From: RGIG1681 sp045657465
GTDB taxonomy: Bacteria; Bacillota; Clostridia; Christensenellales; UBA1242
Reading direction: 5' to 3'
Length of the DNA stretch: 42,991 bases
Assembly: GCA_045657465.1 (NCBI GenBank)
Contig: JAZOTD010000033.1
Coordinates: 1 to 42,991, forward strand
The position numbers and the translations under genes were made by a program. Below the pieces are notes generated by a model, which was given only the letters and a program-made list of their open reading frames with translations, searched no databases and was not told the origin of the DNA. Each line of letters opens with the position of its first letter. Position 1 is the stretch's first letter. Below, in pieces: positions 1 to 8,058 of the stretch.

Positions 1-36
1 AAAAAAATATAAAAAGTCTTGTTTTTTAACAAAGTT

Positions 37-76
37 GTATAAATTTTATACACAAATTATATTTTTGTGGTATAAT
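37..76 (+). promoter_or_regulatory. promoter with adjacent inverted repeat, surface-glycan operon
   Basis: An extended -10 (TGg then TATAAT at 71-76) lies 30 bases before the first ATG. No good -35 is visible. Just upstream is a 7-bp inverted repeat, GTATAAA T TTTATAC (37-51), covering the -35 position, so it may be an operator. The promoter call is from consensus; the operator role is inference. Confidence 0.55.
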
Positions 77-105
77 TACATCGATAATAAAAAACGGACG
101 GATAA

Positions 106-2487
106 ATGAAAATAAACAGAACTCGAAATACTATAAATAATGTAATTTTTGGTTTTATAAATAAATTTATAACCATAATTTTTCCTTTTGCGATTAGAAC
201 CATAATTATTAATGTTTTGGGTGTTCAATATCTAGGTTTAGGTTCGCTGTTTACATCTATTTTAAATATTTTAAGCTTGGCAGAGCTGGGATTTGGAACA
301 GCATTAGTATATAGCATGTATAAACCAATTGCAGAAGACGACACGGAATCTGTTAATGCGCTTTTAAATTTATACAAAAAAATATATAGAATAATCGGTG
401 TTATAGTTTTATTTGGGGGGCTATTATTTTTACCTTTTCTAAGCAAGTTTATAAAAGGATCATACCCAAGTGATATTAATTTATACACCTTATATTTAGT
501 TTATTTGAGTAATACGTGTATAAGTTATTTCTTTTTTGCTTATAGATCATCTCTTTTTGCAGCACATCAACGAAACGATGTTTCTAGTAAGATAAGTACA
601 ATAGCTCATTTAATAATTTATGGATGTCAAATAGCTGTTTTGCTTTTATTTAAAAACTATTATGTTTATATTATATTTTTGCCATTTTGTTCTATCTTGA
701 TTAATTTATCTACGCTAATAGTAACAAAAAAAATGTTTCCACAATATACATGTCGCGGAACTATTACAAGTGAAAGTAAAAGTAAAATAAAAAAACAGAT
801 CTATGCATTGTTTTTACACAGAATAGGATATGTGGTTCAATCTTCAATTGATAATATATGTATTAGTGCTTTTATGGGATTGACACTATTGGGAAAATTT
901 AACAACTATTATTATGTTATGTCTTCAATAATGGCATTTATTACAATATTCAAACAGTCAATGATAGCTGGTATTGGAAATGGTTTAATTGTTGAAACAA
1001 AAGAATACAACAAGAAACAATTTTATAAAACATTATTTATTATGTCTTGGGTTATCGGTTGGTGTTCAACATGCTTATTGTGTTTATATCAACCATTTAT
1101 GAACATATGGGTTAAAAAAGTTAATATGTTGCCATTTTCAGTTGTGATTTGCTTGGTGGTTTTGTTTTTCACCACTGAAATACGTGGAACAGTGGGGGTA
1201 TATAAAGATGCACTTGGAATGTGGTATCAAGACCGATTTAAGCCAATATGTATATCAGTTTTTAATTTGATAGTTACTATAATCTCGGCTTATTTTGGAT
1301 GGTTTGAGGGAATTATTTTGGCTACAGCCTCTGCTTATCTATTTGTAGGTGTGCCATGGGAAACTCATATCTTTTTCAAATATTATATGAATGAAAAACC
1401 ATATAAATATTATTTAAAACAAAGTTTTTATTTAATAGTGAATTGCATTGCTTTACTTATTACCTACACATTAACTAATTTAATTAAAACTGAAGGAATA
1501 GTTGGTTTAATATATAAGGGATTAATTTGTTTGGTAGTTCCAAATATTATATTTATCTTGGCTAATTTAAAAAATAAAGATTTTAATAGTATTATAAAGA
1601 ATAAAGGTGGTGTTATGGGAAAAATTAAAAAATGTTTAAGACGAATTTATAATAAATTACCAAAAATTATCAAAGATCCTGAACTTAGAGATTTTAATCA
1701 AAAATATAATAAAATGGTAAAATTGGAGAAAAAATATGTAAAACAGATAAACAAAAATCTTAAATGTGAAGGAAACGCATCAAATTACATTTTTACATGT
1801 TGGCTTCAAGGGGAAGAAAATGCTCCTGAACTTGTGAAAGTTTGTTTTAATAGTATGAGAAAATGTTTAAAAAACAAAGAATTAGTTGTTATTACTGAGA
1901 AAAATTTGGATCAGTATACCAATTTCCCAGCTCATATTTTAGATAAGTGGAAAAAAGGAATAATTACAAATACACATTTTTCAGATTTACTTAGGGCGGA
2001 ATTGCTTGCAAAACATGGTGGTGTTTGGATTGATGCAACAGTATTTTGCACTGGTAATATAGATAAATACATCAATAAAGATACTGATTTGTTTGTATTT
2101 AAAAACGAGCACAGGGGCAAAAATTCTATTTGTCTATCTAGCTGGTTTATATACGCAAAACCAAATAATCCAATTATTGTTAACACAAGGGATATCTTAT
2201 ATAAATATTGGGAGAAAAATAATGCACTTGTAGAATATTTCTTATTTCATGTAATATTTACTATATGTGTGAAACACTTCAAAGAAGAGTGGGAAAAAGT
2301 TCCATTTTTTACCAATCTTGACCCACATGTGTTGTGGTTTTATTCATTCTATGAACCATTTAATCAAGAACGTTTCAATCAAATCAAACAAATGTCAAAC
2401 TTGCACAAGTTATCATATAAATTTGATCCTAAAAAGTTAAAAGAAGATAGTTTTTATGAATATTTGATAAAAGGTGATTATGAATAG
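106..2487 (+). CDS. fused polysaccharide flippase and capsular-polysaccharide glycosyltransferase
   Basis: This 793-residue protein joins two functions. Residues 1 to about 500 are a multi-pass (about 12-14 helices) Wzx/RfbX-type flippase of the polysaccharide-synthesis exporter family, expected to flip lipid-linked oligosaccharide across the membrane. Residues about 504-793 are a cytoplasmic glycosyltransferase of the Caps_synth (capsular polysaccharide synthesis, PF05704-like) type: note WLQGEENAPELV near the domain start, HFSDLLRAELLAKHGGVWID and the following DAT, which hold the donor-binding acidic motif. The two are normally separate genes. At the junction an in-frame ATG (1615-1617) is preceded by AAAGGTGGTG (1603-1612), a good ribosome-binding site, so the glycosyltransferase may also be made alone. 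The next gene overlaps the end by 8 bases. Domain calls are firm at family level; the sugar specificity is unknown. Confidence 0.85.
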   Translation: MKINRTRNTINNVIFGFINKFITIIFPFAIRTIIINVLGVQYLGLGSLFTSILNILSLAELGFGTALVYSMYKPIAEDDTESVNALLNLYKKIYRIIGVIVLFGGLLFLPFLSKFIKGSYPSDINLYTLYLVYLSNTCISYFFFAYRSSLFAAHQRNDVSSKISTIAHLIIYGCQIAVLLLFKNYYVYIIFLPFCSILINLSTLIVTKKMFPQYTCRGTITSESKSKIKKQIYALFLHRIGYVVQSSIDNICISAFMGLTLLGKFNNYYYVMSSIMAFITIFKQSMIAGIGNGLIVETKEYNKKQFYKTLFIMSWVIGWCSTCLLCLYQPFMNIWVKKVNMLPFSVVICLVVLFFTTEIRGTVGVYKDALGMWYQDRFKPICISVFNLIVTIISAYFGWFEGIILATASAYLFVGVPWETHIFFKYYMNEKPYKYYLKQSFYLIVNCIALLITYTLTNLIKTEGIVGLIYKGLICLVVPNIIFILANLKNKDFNSIIKNKGGVMGKIKKCLRRIYNKLPKIIKDPELRDFNQKYNKMVKLEKKYVKQINKNLKCEGNASNYIFTCWLQGEENAPELVKVCFNSMRKCLKNKELVVITEKNLDQYTNFPAHILDKWKKGIITNTHFSDLLRAELLAKHGGVWIDATVFCTGNIDKYINKDTDLFVFKNEHRGKNSICLSSWFIYAKPNNPIIVNTRDILYKYWEKNNALVEYFLFHVIFTICVKHFKEEWEKVPFFTNLDPHVLWFYSFYEPFNQERFNQIKQMSNLHKLSYKFDPKKLKEDSFYEYLIKGDYE

Positions 2488-3634
2488 AATAAAAAAAATG
2501 TTGAGAAAAATTAAAAGTATATGCAAAAAGGGAATAACTTTATTATTTTATTTTTGCCCTATAAAAAAGAATAAAATAACATTTTGTAATTTTATGGGAA
2601 AGGGATATGGTTGTAACCCCAAATATTTAGCGGAAGAATTTTTAAAAGATGAAAAATATGAACTTGTTTGGTTTGTAAAAAATTTGAATGACGATAGTAT
2701 ACCCAATAAAATTAAAAAGGTTAAATATGGGTCTTTAAAACACTACTATCATTTAATTACAGCTAAATTATGGATAGATAATATTAGAAATAATCCAAAA
2801 CCACTTTTTAAGCGACATAATCAGGTTTATTTACAAACTTGGCATGGTGGTTTGTGTTTAAAGGCGATTGAAAAAGATGCAGAAGAATCTCTATCTCAAC
2901 AATACATTAAACTTGCTAAAAAGGATAGTAAAATGGCTAACTATATGTTATCTAATTGCAGGCAAAGAACGGAATTAATAAAAAAGTCTTTTTGGTATGA
3001 TGGTCGTGTGTTGGAAATGGGGATTCCCAAGAATGACGTTTTATGTAATTTAGATAATGAAAAAATTGTTGATTTTAAGAAAAGATATTATATAGAAAAT
3101 AAGAGTATTGTATTATATGCACCATCCTTTAGAAAAAATAAAAACTTTTATAGTTTATTAGAATTTTCAGTTGATGAATTAATAGGCGAATTAAATAAAA
3201 AATTTAACAAAGATTTTATTTTTTGTTATAGGTTACATCCAAATGATTCTATGATAAAAAGTAAATTTAATAATGCCGAGTATGTTGATTTGACACAAGA
3301 ATCAGATTCCCAAGTTGTATTGGCAGCTAGTGATGTTGTTATATCCGATTATTCAAATATGTTATTAGATTTTACGTTGACAAAAAATCTCGCTTTAATA
3401 TATGCACCTGATTATGAAGAGTATGTTAAAAATGATAGAAGATTATATATAAATTTAAAAGAATGCGGAATTCCTTTTGCAGAAACATTTGAGCAACTTG
3501 TTCAAAATATAAAAAACAATAATATGGCTCAATATGTTAATAATATTGATAAATTTCATGATAGTTATGGAATATTTGATAATCAAGATTCCTCAAAAAA
3601 AATCAAGGAATTTTTAGAAATAGATGATATTTAG
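2480..3634 (+). CDS. CDP-glycerol glycerophosphotransferase family protein (TagB/TagF-like)
   Basis: A cytoplasmic, membrane-associated transferase of the Glyphos_transf family, which moves glycerol-phosphate (or ribitol-phosphate) from a CDP-activated donor onto a growing teichoic-acid-like polymer. Visible family marks are QTWHGG near residue 115, LYAPSFRKN near 215, a CYRLHP segment and the SDYSNMLLDF motif near 290 (the usual TDYSS...DF donor-site signature). The length (about 384 residues) fits a catalytic domain without the long extension of full TagF. A GTG at 2474 is possible, but ATG 2480 is preferred because AAAAGGTG lies just before it. It overlaps the flippase-glycosyltransferase gene, so the two are translationally coupled. 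The acceptor is not known. Confidence 0.87.
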   Translation: MNRIKKMLRKIKSICKKGITLLFYFCPIKKNKITFCNFMGKGYGCNPKYLAEEFLKDEKYELVWFVKNLNDDSIPNKIKKVKYGSLKHYYHLITAKLWIDNIRNNPKPLFKRHNQVYLQTWHGGLCLKAIEKDAEESLSQQYIKLAKKDSKMANYMLSNCRQRTELIKKSFWYDGRVLEMGIPKNDVLCNLDNEKIVDFKKRYYIENKSIVLYAPSFRKNKNFYSLLEFSVDELIGELNKKFNKDFIFCYRLHPNDSMIKSKFNNAEYVDLTQESDSQVVLAASDVVISDYSNMLLDFTLTKNLALIYAPDYEEYVKNDRRLYINLKECGIPFAETFEQLVQNIKNNNMAQYVNNIDKFHDSYGIFDNQDSSKKIKEFLEIDDI

Positions 3635-3654
3635 AAGTACGAGGAGAAGTAAAT

Positions 3655-4296
3655 ATGATTATTGATAAAACTGTTATAATAAGTTGTGCAGGGATGGGCA
3701 ATAGACTTGGTGCTGGTATGCCGAAGGCGCTTGTTGAAGTTTGTGGAAAACCATTAATTATAAAAACGCTAGAAATGTTGAAAGATGTAAAAGATGTAAG
3801 AATTGTTGTGGGGTTTCAGGCTCAAAAAGTTGTTGACGTGGTAAAAAATTTTAGAAAAGATGTTACTTTTGTATATAATGAAAATTATATGAATACCGGA
3901 GCTGCTGCAAGTATTTCTTTAGCAATGGAAAATACAAAAGAAAAAGTTTTAATAATGGTTGGAGATATAATTATCCATCCTGACGATATGCAAAAGATAA
4001 TAAATATGGATGAAGAATTTATATGTGGAACAACAATTTGTTCTGAAATGCCAATAAAGCTTACTATGCAAAGAGATAGCGTCGTATCAATAGATAGAGA
4101 ATTTGGTGATTATGAATGGGTGGGAGTGTGTTGTTTAAATGCATCTGAAATAGTTGCAGGAACTAAAAATATTTATCAAATGGTAAAACCACTTTTACCT
4201 AAGCCGTTTTTATATATAAGAACAAAAGAAATTGATACTCCCGAAGATTTAAAGAATGCATCTGAATGGGTAAAAAACAATTATGAATCAATTTAA
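3655..4296 (+). CDS. sugar/alditol-phosphate nucleotidyltransferase (MobA/LicC-like NTP transferase)
   Basis: A 213-residue single-domain nucleotidyltransferase of the NTP_transf_3/GT-A-like fold. The N-terminus carries the nucleotide-binding signature GMGNRLGAGMPKALVEVCGK (residues about 13-32), where the PK lysine contacts the phosphates; MVGDI near residue 103 supplies the metal-binding aspartate. The family activates small phosphorylated molecules (phosphocholine in LicC, sugar-1-phosphates, glycerol-3-phosphate) as CDP or UDP derivatives. Placed directly after a CDP-glycerol-type transferase with a strong GAGGAG ribosome-binding site, it may make the activated donor for that enzyme, but this is inference; it does not look like the compact TagD/GCT cytidylyltransferase. 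It is the last gene of the first glycan cluster and no clear terminator follows. Confidence 0.8.
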   Translation: MIIDKTVIISCAGMGNRLGAGMPKALVEVCGKPLIIKTLEMLKDVKDVRIVVGFQAQKVVDVVKNFRKDVTFVYNENYMNTGAAASISLAMENTKEKVLIMVGDIIIHPDDMQKIINMDEEFICGTTICSEMPIKLTMQRDSVVSIDREFGDYEWVGVCCLNASEIVAGTKNIYQMVKPLLPKPFLYIRTKEIDTPEDLKNASEWVKNNYESI

Positions 4297-4380
4297 TGTT
4301 AAAAGCAAAAATATGTAAAATTGCATATGTTATGTAAAAATGAAAATATTTTTTGTTGACAACTTTAGGTTTTAATTTAT

Positions 4381-4410
4381 TTGACAAAGGGTTTAAGATT
4401 TTTATACCAT
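4381..4410 (+). promoter_or_regulatory. candidate sigma-A promoter of the cofE-like gene
   Basis: TTGACA (4381-4386), an 18-base spacer and TACCAT (4405-4410) stand 34 bases before the start codon. The -35 is perfect, the -10 mediocre. A second TTGACA at 4356-4361 has no matching -10. Confidence 0.55.
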
Positions 4411-4444
4411 ATTTGTGTAGTTTGATTGTTAGGGGAGGAAAGGT

Positions 4445-5626
4445 ATGAGAACTGTTGGTACTTGTGCGATTGGGGTTAGAGCTCCAATTATTAGAGCGGG
4501 AGATGATTTAGTTAAAATTGTTGCAGATTGTGTTGAAGCTTCTGCAAAAGAAAAAAATGTGGCTCTTAGAGATAGAGACATTATTGCTGTGACTGAAGCT
4601 ATTGTTGCAAAAAGCCAAGGCAACTTTGCATCAACAGATGATATTGCAAATGATGTTAGAAGAAAACTTGGTGGCGGCAAGGTTGGTTTAATTTTTCCTA
4701 TTTTGTCAAGAAACCGTTTTTCTGAAATTTTGAAAGGTATTAGTGATGGTGTTGATGAACTTGTGATTCAACTTTCATATCCATTTGATGAAGTGGGCAA
4801 TCCATTAGTTTCAATCGACAAGTTGTATGAACTTGGGGTGTATACTTTTGACAGAACATTTACTCCAGACGAATTTTATAAACTTGTGGGTTCAGTTGAA
4901 CACCCATTTACCGGTGTTGATTACATCAAATCATATCTTGAAATTTGTGGTGGAAAAGCAAGCATTATTTTAAGCAATGATCCACTTGAAATTTTGAAGT
5001 ATACAAAAAAAGTTATAAATGCTGACATTCACAGTCGTTTTAGAAACAAAAAACTTCTTCAAGCAAATGGCGCTGAAAAGGTTTTGTCGCTCACTGATAT
5101 TTTAAACGAAAAGAATGACAAACATGGTTATCATGAAGCATATGGTGTGCTTGGTTCAAACAAATCAAAAGACGGACAACTTAAGTTATTTCCACGTGGT
5201 GGGGCTGAGTTTGTTGAAAAACTTCAAGTTGAAATGAAGAAAAGAACTGGCAAAACTATCGAATGTATGGTTTATGGTGATGGTGCTTTTAAAGATCCAG
5301 TTGGTGGAATCTGGGAACTTGCTGACCCTGTTGTTAGCCCAGCATACACAAGCGGACTTGAAGGCACTCCAAATGAAATCAAGCTTAAATATGTTGCAGA
5401 CAACAACATTGAAAACTTGACAGGTGACGAAGCGGTTGCTGAAATGAAAGAAATTATTAAACACAAAGAAGCTGACCTTAAAAATCAAAAGATTTCACTT
5501 GGAACAACCCCAAGAAGAATAACCGACCTTGTTGGATCACTTTCTGACCTTGTGTCTGGTAGTGGTGACAAAGGCACACCAATTGTGCTTATTACTGGTT
5601 ATTTTGACAACTATGCAACAGAATAA
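4445..5626 (+). CDS. CofE-like (coenzyme F420:L-glutamate ligase family) protein
   Basis: The 393-residue protein resembles the CofE/FbiB-N amide ligases, which in methanogens and actinobacteria add L-glutamate to coenzyme F420-0 using GTP. Supporting segments are the N-terminal DRDIIAVTEAIVAKSQGN (residues about 43-60; family pattern D-I-VV-K-VSKAEG), VYGDGAFKDPVGGIWELADP near 280, and the C-terminal region. It is much longer than archaeal CofE (about 250 residues). F420 is not expected in this kind of low-GC Gram-positive and no other F420 gene is present in this window, so the true substrate is probably something else. A strong ribosome-binding site (GGGGAGG) precedes ATG 4445. A terminator follows, then a HAM1-family gene. 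Family assignment fairly sure; reaction unknown. Confidence 0.75.
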   Translation: MRTVGTCAIGVRAPIIRAGDDLVKIVADCVEASAKEKNVALRDRDIIAVTEAIVAKSQGNFASTDDIANDVRRKLGGGKVGLIFPILSRNRFSEILKGISDGVDELVIQLSYPFDEVGNPLVSIDKLYELGVYTFDRTFTPDEFYKLVGSVEHPFTGVDYIKSYLEICGGKASIILSNDPLEILKYTKKVINADIHSRFRNKKLLQANGAEKVLSLTDILNEKNDKHGYHEAYGVLGSNKSKDGQLKLFPRGGAEFVEKLQVEMKKRTGKTIECMVYGDGAFKDPVGGIWELADPVVSPAYTSGLEGTPNEIKLKYVADNNIENLTGDEAVAEMKEIIKHKEADLKNQKISLGTTPRRITDLVGSLSDLVSGSGDKGTPIVLITGYFDNYATE

Positions 5627-5631
5627 AAAAG

Positions 5632-5655
5632 ATGCAGAGCAATCTGCATTTTTTT
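5632..5655 (+). terminator. intrinsic terminator between cofE-like and HAM1-family genes
   Basis: ATGCAGA-GCAA-TCTGCAT stem-loop (5632-5649) followed by seven T (5649-5655). It sits immediately before the ribosome-binding site of the next gene, so it should reduce read-through into it. Confidence 0.8.
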
Positions 5656-6277
5656 GAAAGGAGAAATTAAGGCAAAAGTTTTAATTGCGACTAGCAACTT
5701 GGGGAAGTTTAATATTTATAAAGCGATTTTTGATGAACTTGAAATTGAATGCACCAACATAAAAGAAATGCACATTAATCTTGATGTTGAAGAAAATGGC
5801 AAGAATGAAGTTGAAAATGCAATTATAAAAGCAAAGGCGTATCATGAAGCCACAGGAATGCCAGTGCTTGCAAATGACAGCGGACTTGTTATTGATAAGT
5901 TTAAACCAGAAGATCAACCAGGTGTGCTTGTTAGAAGATATAACGGCAGAGAATTAACTGATGAAGAAATGATTGAAATATACGTTGAAAAGTTAAACGA
6001 AGTTGGTGGCTCAAGCACTGGGCACTACAACGTTGCACTTGCACTTATTGACGAGTCTGGAAAGTTGTTTACACGTGAGTTTAAGCCAAAGCGTTATTTT
6101 ATCAACAAACCAAGCAGTGTTATTAAAAAAGGTGTGCCGCTCTCATCGCTTTCATATGATGAAATGTCTGGAAAATATATGAGTGAAATGACAACCCAAG
6201 AGCGAAATGACTATGAAGCCGAAGAAATGGTTAAACAAAAAGAATTTATAAAAGAGGTCTTTATTGACAAAGTTTAG
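5654..6277 (+). CDS. HAM1/RdgB-family non-canonical purine NTP pyrophosphatase (abnormal start)
   Basis: The family hydrolyses ITP, dITP and XTP to monophosphates, keeping deaminated purines out of nucleic acids. Visible motifs: VLIATSNLGKF at the start (family T-x-N-x-x-K), ENAIIKAKAYHEATG, NDSGLVIDKF (general-base and metal region) and PGVLVRRYNG. The start is odd. The open frame reaches back only to a TTG at 5654 inside the preceding terminator's T-run. The ideally spaced position after AAAGGAG (5657-5663) is AAG at 5669-5671, exactly where an ATG would give the expected N-terminus M-A-K-V-L-I-A-T-S-N. Translation may use TTG 5654, ATT 5666, or be impaired; alternatively one base is wrong in the assembly. 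The rest of the frame (about 203 residues) is intact and of normal family length. Confidence 0.8.
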   Translation: MKGEIKAKVLIATSNLGKFNIYKAIFDELEIECTNIKEMHINLDVEENGKNEVENAIIKAKAYHEATGMPVLANDSGLVIDKFKPEDQPGVLVRRYNGRELTDEEMIEIYVEKLNEVGGSSTGHYNVALALIDESGKLFTREFKPKRYFINKPSSVIKKGVPLSSLSYDEMSGKYMSEMTTQERNDYEAEEMVKQKEFIKEVFIDKV

Positions 6278-6311
6278 AAAAAAGCCTATTATTAAGATAG
6301 TGAGGTAAGAT

Positions 6312-7877
6312 ATGAGATATATTTTTCAAAGAGGTCTTTTTGGAGGCAAGATTGTTGACGAAAAAGGTAAGGCCATTGAATTAAATAGAAGAGAAATCAA
6401 AGCAAAATCTTCAGGTGATGGGTTTGTTTTTGAATCAAAAACATCAAGAAGTCAAGAACTTAAAATGCTTGAACAAGAGGGAAAAACGCTCTTTAGGGGT
6501 GTGGCTTTTGACAAAACTGGTTGTTTGGTTGATATTCAAACAGGAAAAATCACAGAACCGTTTATTGATTATAATCGCGGTTTCATGGCTACTTTAGATG
6601 GGAAGCTTAAAACAGTTGATGAAAAATTAAATGTTAAAGACACTGGATATATGGCAGTTACTGGACCAAGCAGATATGCAGACCATGACGTGTTGCATTC
6701 TATATATGATATTAATCTTCACGGATCTGCTGTAGTTGCAAAAGACGCTTCTGGTAAATTTGGTATGCTTAAAGAAGGAAAAGTTATTTGTCCATTTGTT
6801 TTCGATTCACAAGAAATTGATATTGAAATGGTTTTTGAAGCAGAAGATGGCAGACAGATAATTAGCTTTGCATGTGATGGCAAAGAAGTAGTGGTTGATA
6901 ATGATGGAAAGATTATTGAAGATAAGTCGTTTGTCGGTTCATATCAGTCAATAGGTGGAACAAAAAATCAAGAAAGATTTGTTGTTTATGATAAAGAAAA
7001 CGATAAATCAACCATTTATAATTTCGATGTTGAAAGTGGAAATCTTGAAAAGACCACAATGCTTAATGGTCAAGTTGTGTATAGTTTTGAAAATGTTGAT
7101 GGCGAAATTGTTTATCAATCTAAGATAAAAAATAAGATGGGTGTTGTTTCAAAAGATGGAAAAACTATTGTTGAACACAAATATGACGGAATTGAGTTGA
7201 TTAGAATGGCAAGTGCAGATGATGTCTTGCTTTGTACAAAACAAAAGACAGGCAAAAAAGATGTTCATGGTTATGATGCAACAAAAAAAGGTGTTTATTC
7301 AATGGGTAAACAAAAAGAAATTGTGGCTCCAGAATATGATGAAATTGATTTTGACGTGTCTGGTGTTGGTGCTGATGGTTTTATGAAATTTTTTGTTAGT
7401 GATGGCAATTATTGGGGTGTTGTTAACGAAAAAGGCAAGGTTGAAGTTCCATTTGAGTATAAACATAGCACATCATATAGGGTTCGTACATTTAGGCGTC
7501 AAAAAGATGGTAATGGTAACTATGATTATAATAGAAGCATGATTGATGAATTTGAAATTAGAGATAAAAATGACAAAAAGTGTTATATAAACATCAGTCA
7601 ACCAAACATTATTGCGTCTGCTCAAGAAATGAAAGATGTTGAAGCTTATTACACAGAACTTGCAGAGTCGGTAAAGAGAGATAGAGAAAGAAAAGCAAGT
7701 ATGCAGGCAAAACAACAAGCGGAAGAAAAAAGAAGAGCTGAAGCAGAACGTAGGGCTCAAAGAGAAGAAGACTCAACAATTGCTGCAATTGGTGCCACAA
7801 TTTTAACGGGAAGTCCTGTAGCTGGAATGATTGTTAAGGGAATGATGGACGATGATGATGGTCCTAGCATAAATTAA
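6312..7877 (+). CDS. WG-repeat protein with C-terminal coiled coil
   Basis: A 521-residue protein built from degenerate WG (KWG) beta-propeller-like repeats. Recognisable units are GKFGMLKEGKVICPF, NKMGVVSKDGKTIVEHKYD, KKGVYSMGKQKEIVAPEYDE and YWGVVNEKGKVEVPFEYK, spread over residues about 155-390. Residues about 445-480 are Lys/Arg/Glu/Ala-rich and should form a coiled coil; a short Gly/Ala-rich hydrophobic stretch (about 490-512) and an acidic tail (DDDDG) follow. There is no signal peptide, so it looks cytoplasmic or attached by its C-terminus. WG repeats usually mediate protein contacts; no enzymatic function is claimed. It has its own GAGGTAAG ribosome-binding site and is probably cotranscribed with the HAM1-family gene; a strong terminator follows. 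Confidence 0.75.
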   Translation: MRYIFQRGLFGGKIVDEKGKAIELNRREIKAKSSGDGFVFESKTSRSQELKMLEQEGKTLFRGVAFDKTGCLVDIQTGKITEPFIDYNRGFMATLDGKLKTVDEKLNVKDTGYMAVTGPSRYADHDVLHSIYDINLHGSAVVAKDASGKFGMLKEGKVICPFVFDSQEIDIEMVFEAEDGRQIISFACDGKEVVVDNDGKIIEDKSFVGSYQSIGGTKNQERFVVYDKENDKSTIYNFDVESGNLEKTTMLNGQVVYSFENVDGEIVYQSKIKNKMGVVSKDGKTIVEHKYDGIELIRMASADDVLLCTKQKTGKKDVHGYDATKKGVYSMGKQKEIVAPEYDEIDFDVSGVGADGFMKFFVSDGNYWGVVNEKGKVEVPFEYKHSTSYRVRTFRRQKDGNGNYDYNRSMIDEFEIRDKNDKKCYINISQPNIIASAQEMKDVEAYYTELAESVKRDRERKASMQAKQQAEEKRRAEAERRAQREEDSTIAAIGATILTGSPVAGMIVKGMMDDDDGPSIN

Positions 7878-7893
7878 AAGTTAAATAAAAAAG

Positions 7894-7922
7894 AAGGCGG
7901 TGTTTAAAACATCGCCTTTTAT
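7894..7922 (+). terminator. intrinsic terminator after the WG-repeat gene
   Basis: Stem AAGGCGGTGTTT/AAACATCGCCTT with one G-U pair, followed by TTTT and a short AT-rich run. Confidence 0.85.
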
Positions 7923-7966
7923 ATTGTGTGTTTTTTGTGGAAATAAATTTTAATGGGTGTGATAAA

Positions 7967-7996
7967 TTGACAAAAATATGGCATAAATTGTATAGT
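7967..7996 (+). promoter_or_regulatory. sigma-A promoter of the ABC transporter gene
   Basis: TTGACA (7967-7972), 18-base spacer, TATAGT (7991-7996), about 60 bases before the start codon. Confidence 0.65.
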
Positions 7997-8058
7997 TAAA
8001 GTACTATTTAAACAATATTTATTTTTGGTTAAATAAATTTAGAAAAAGGAACGAATTT

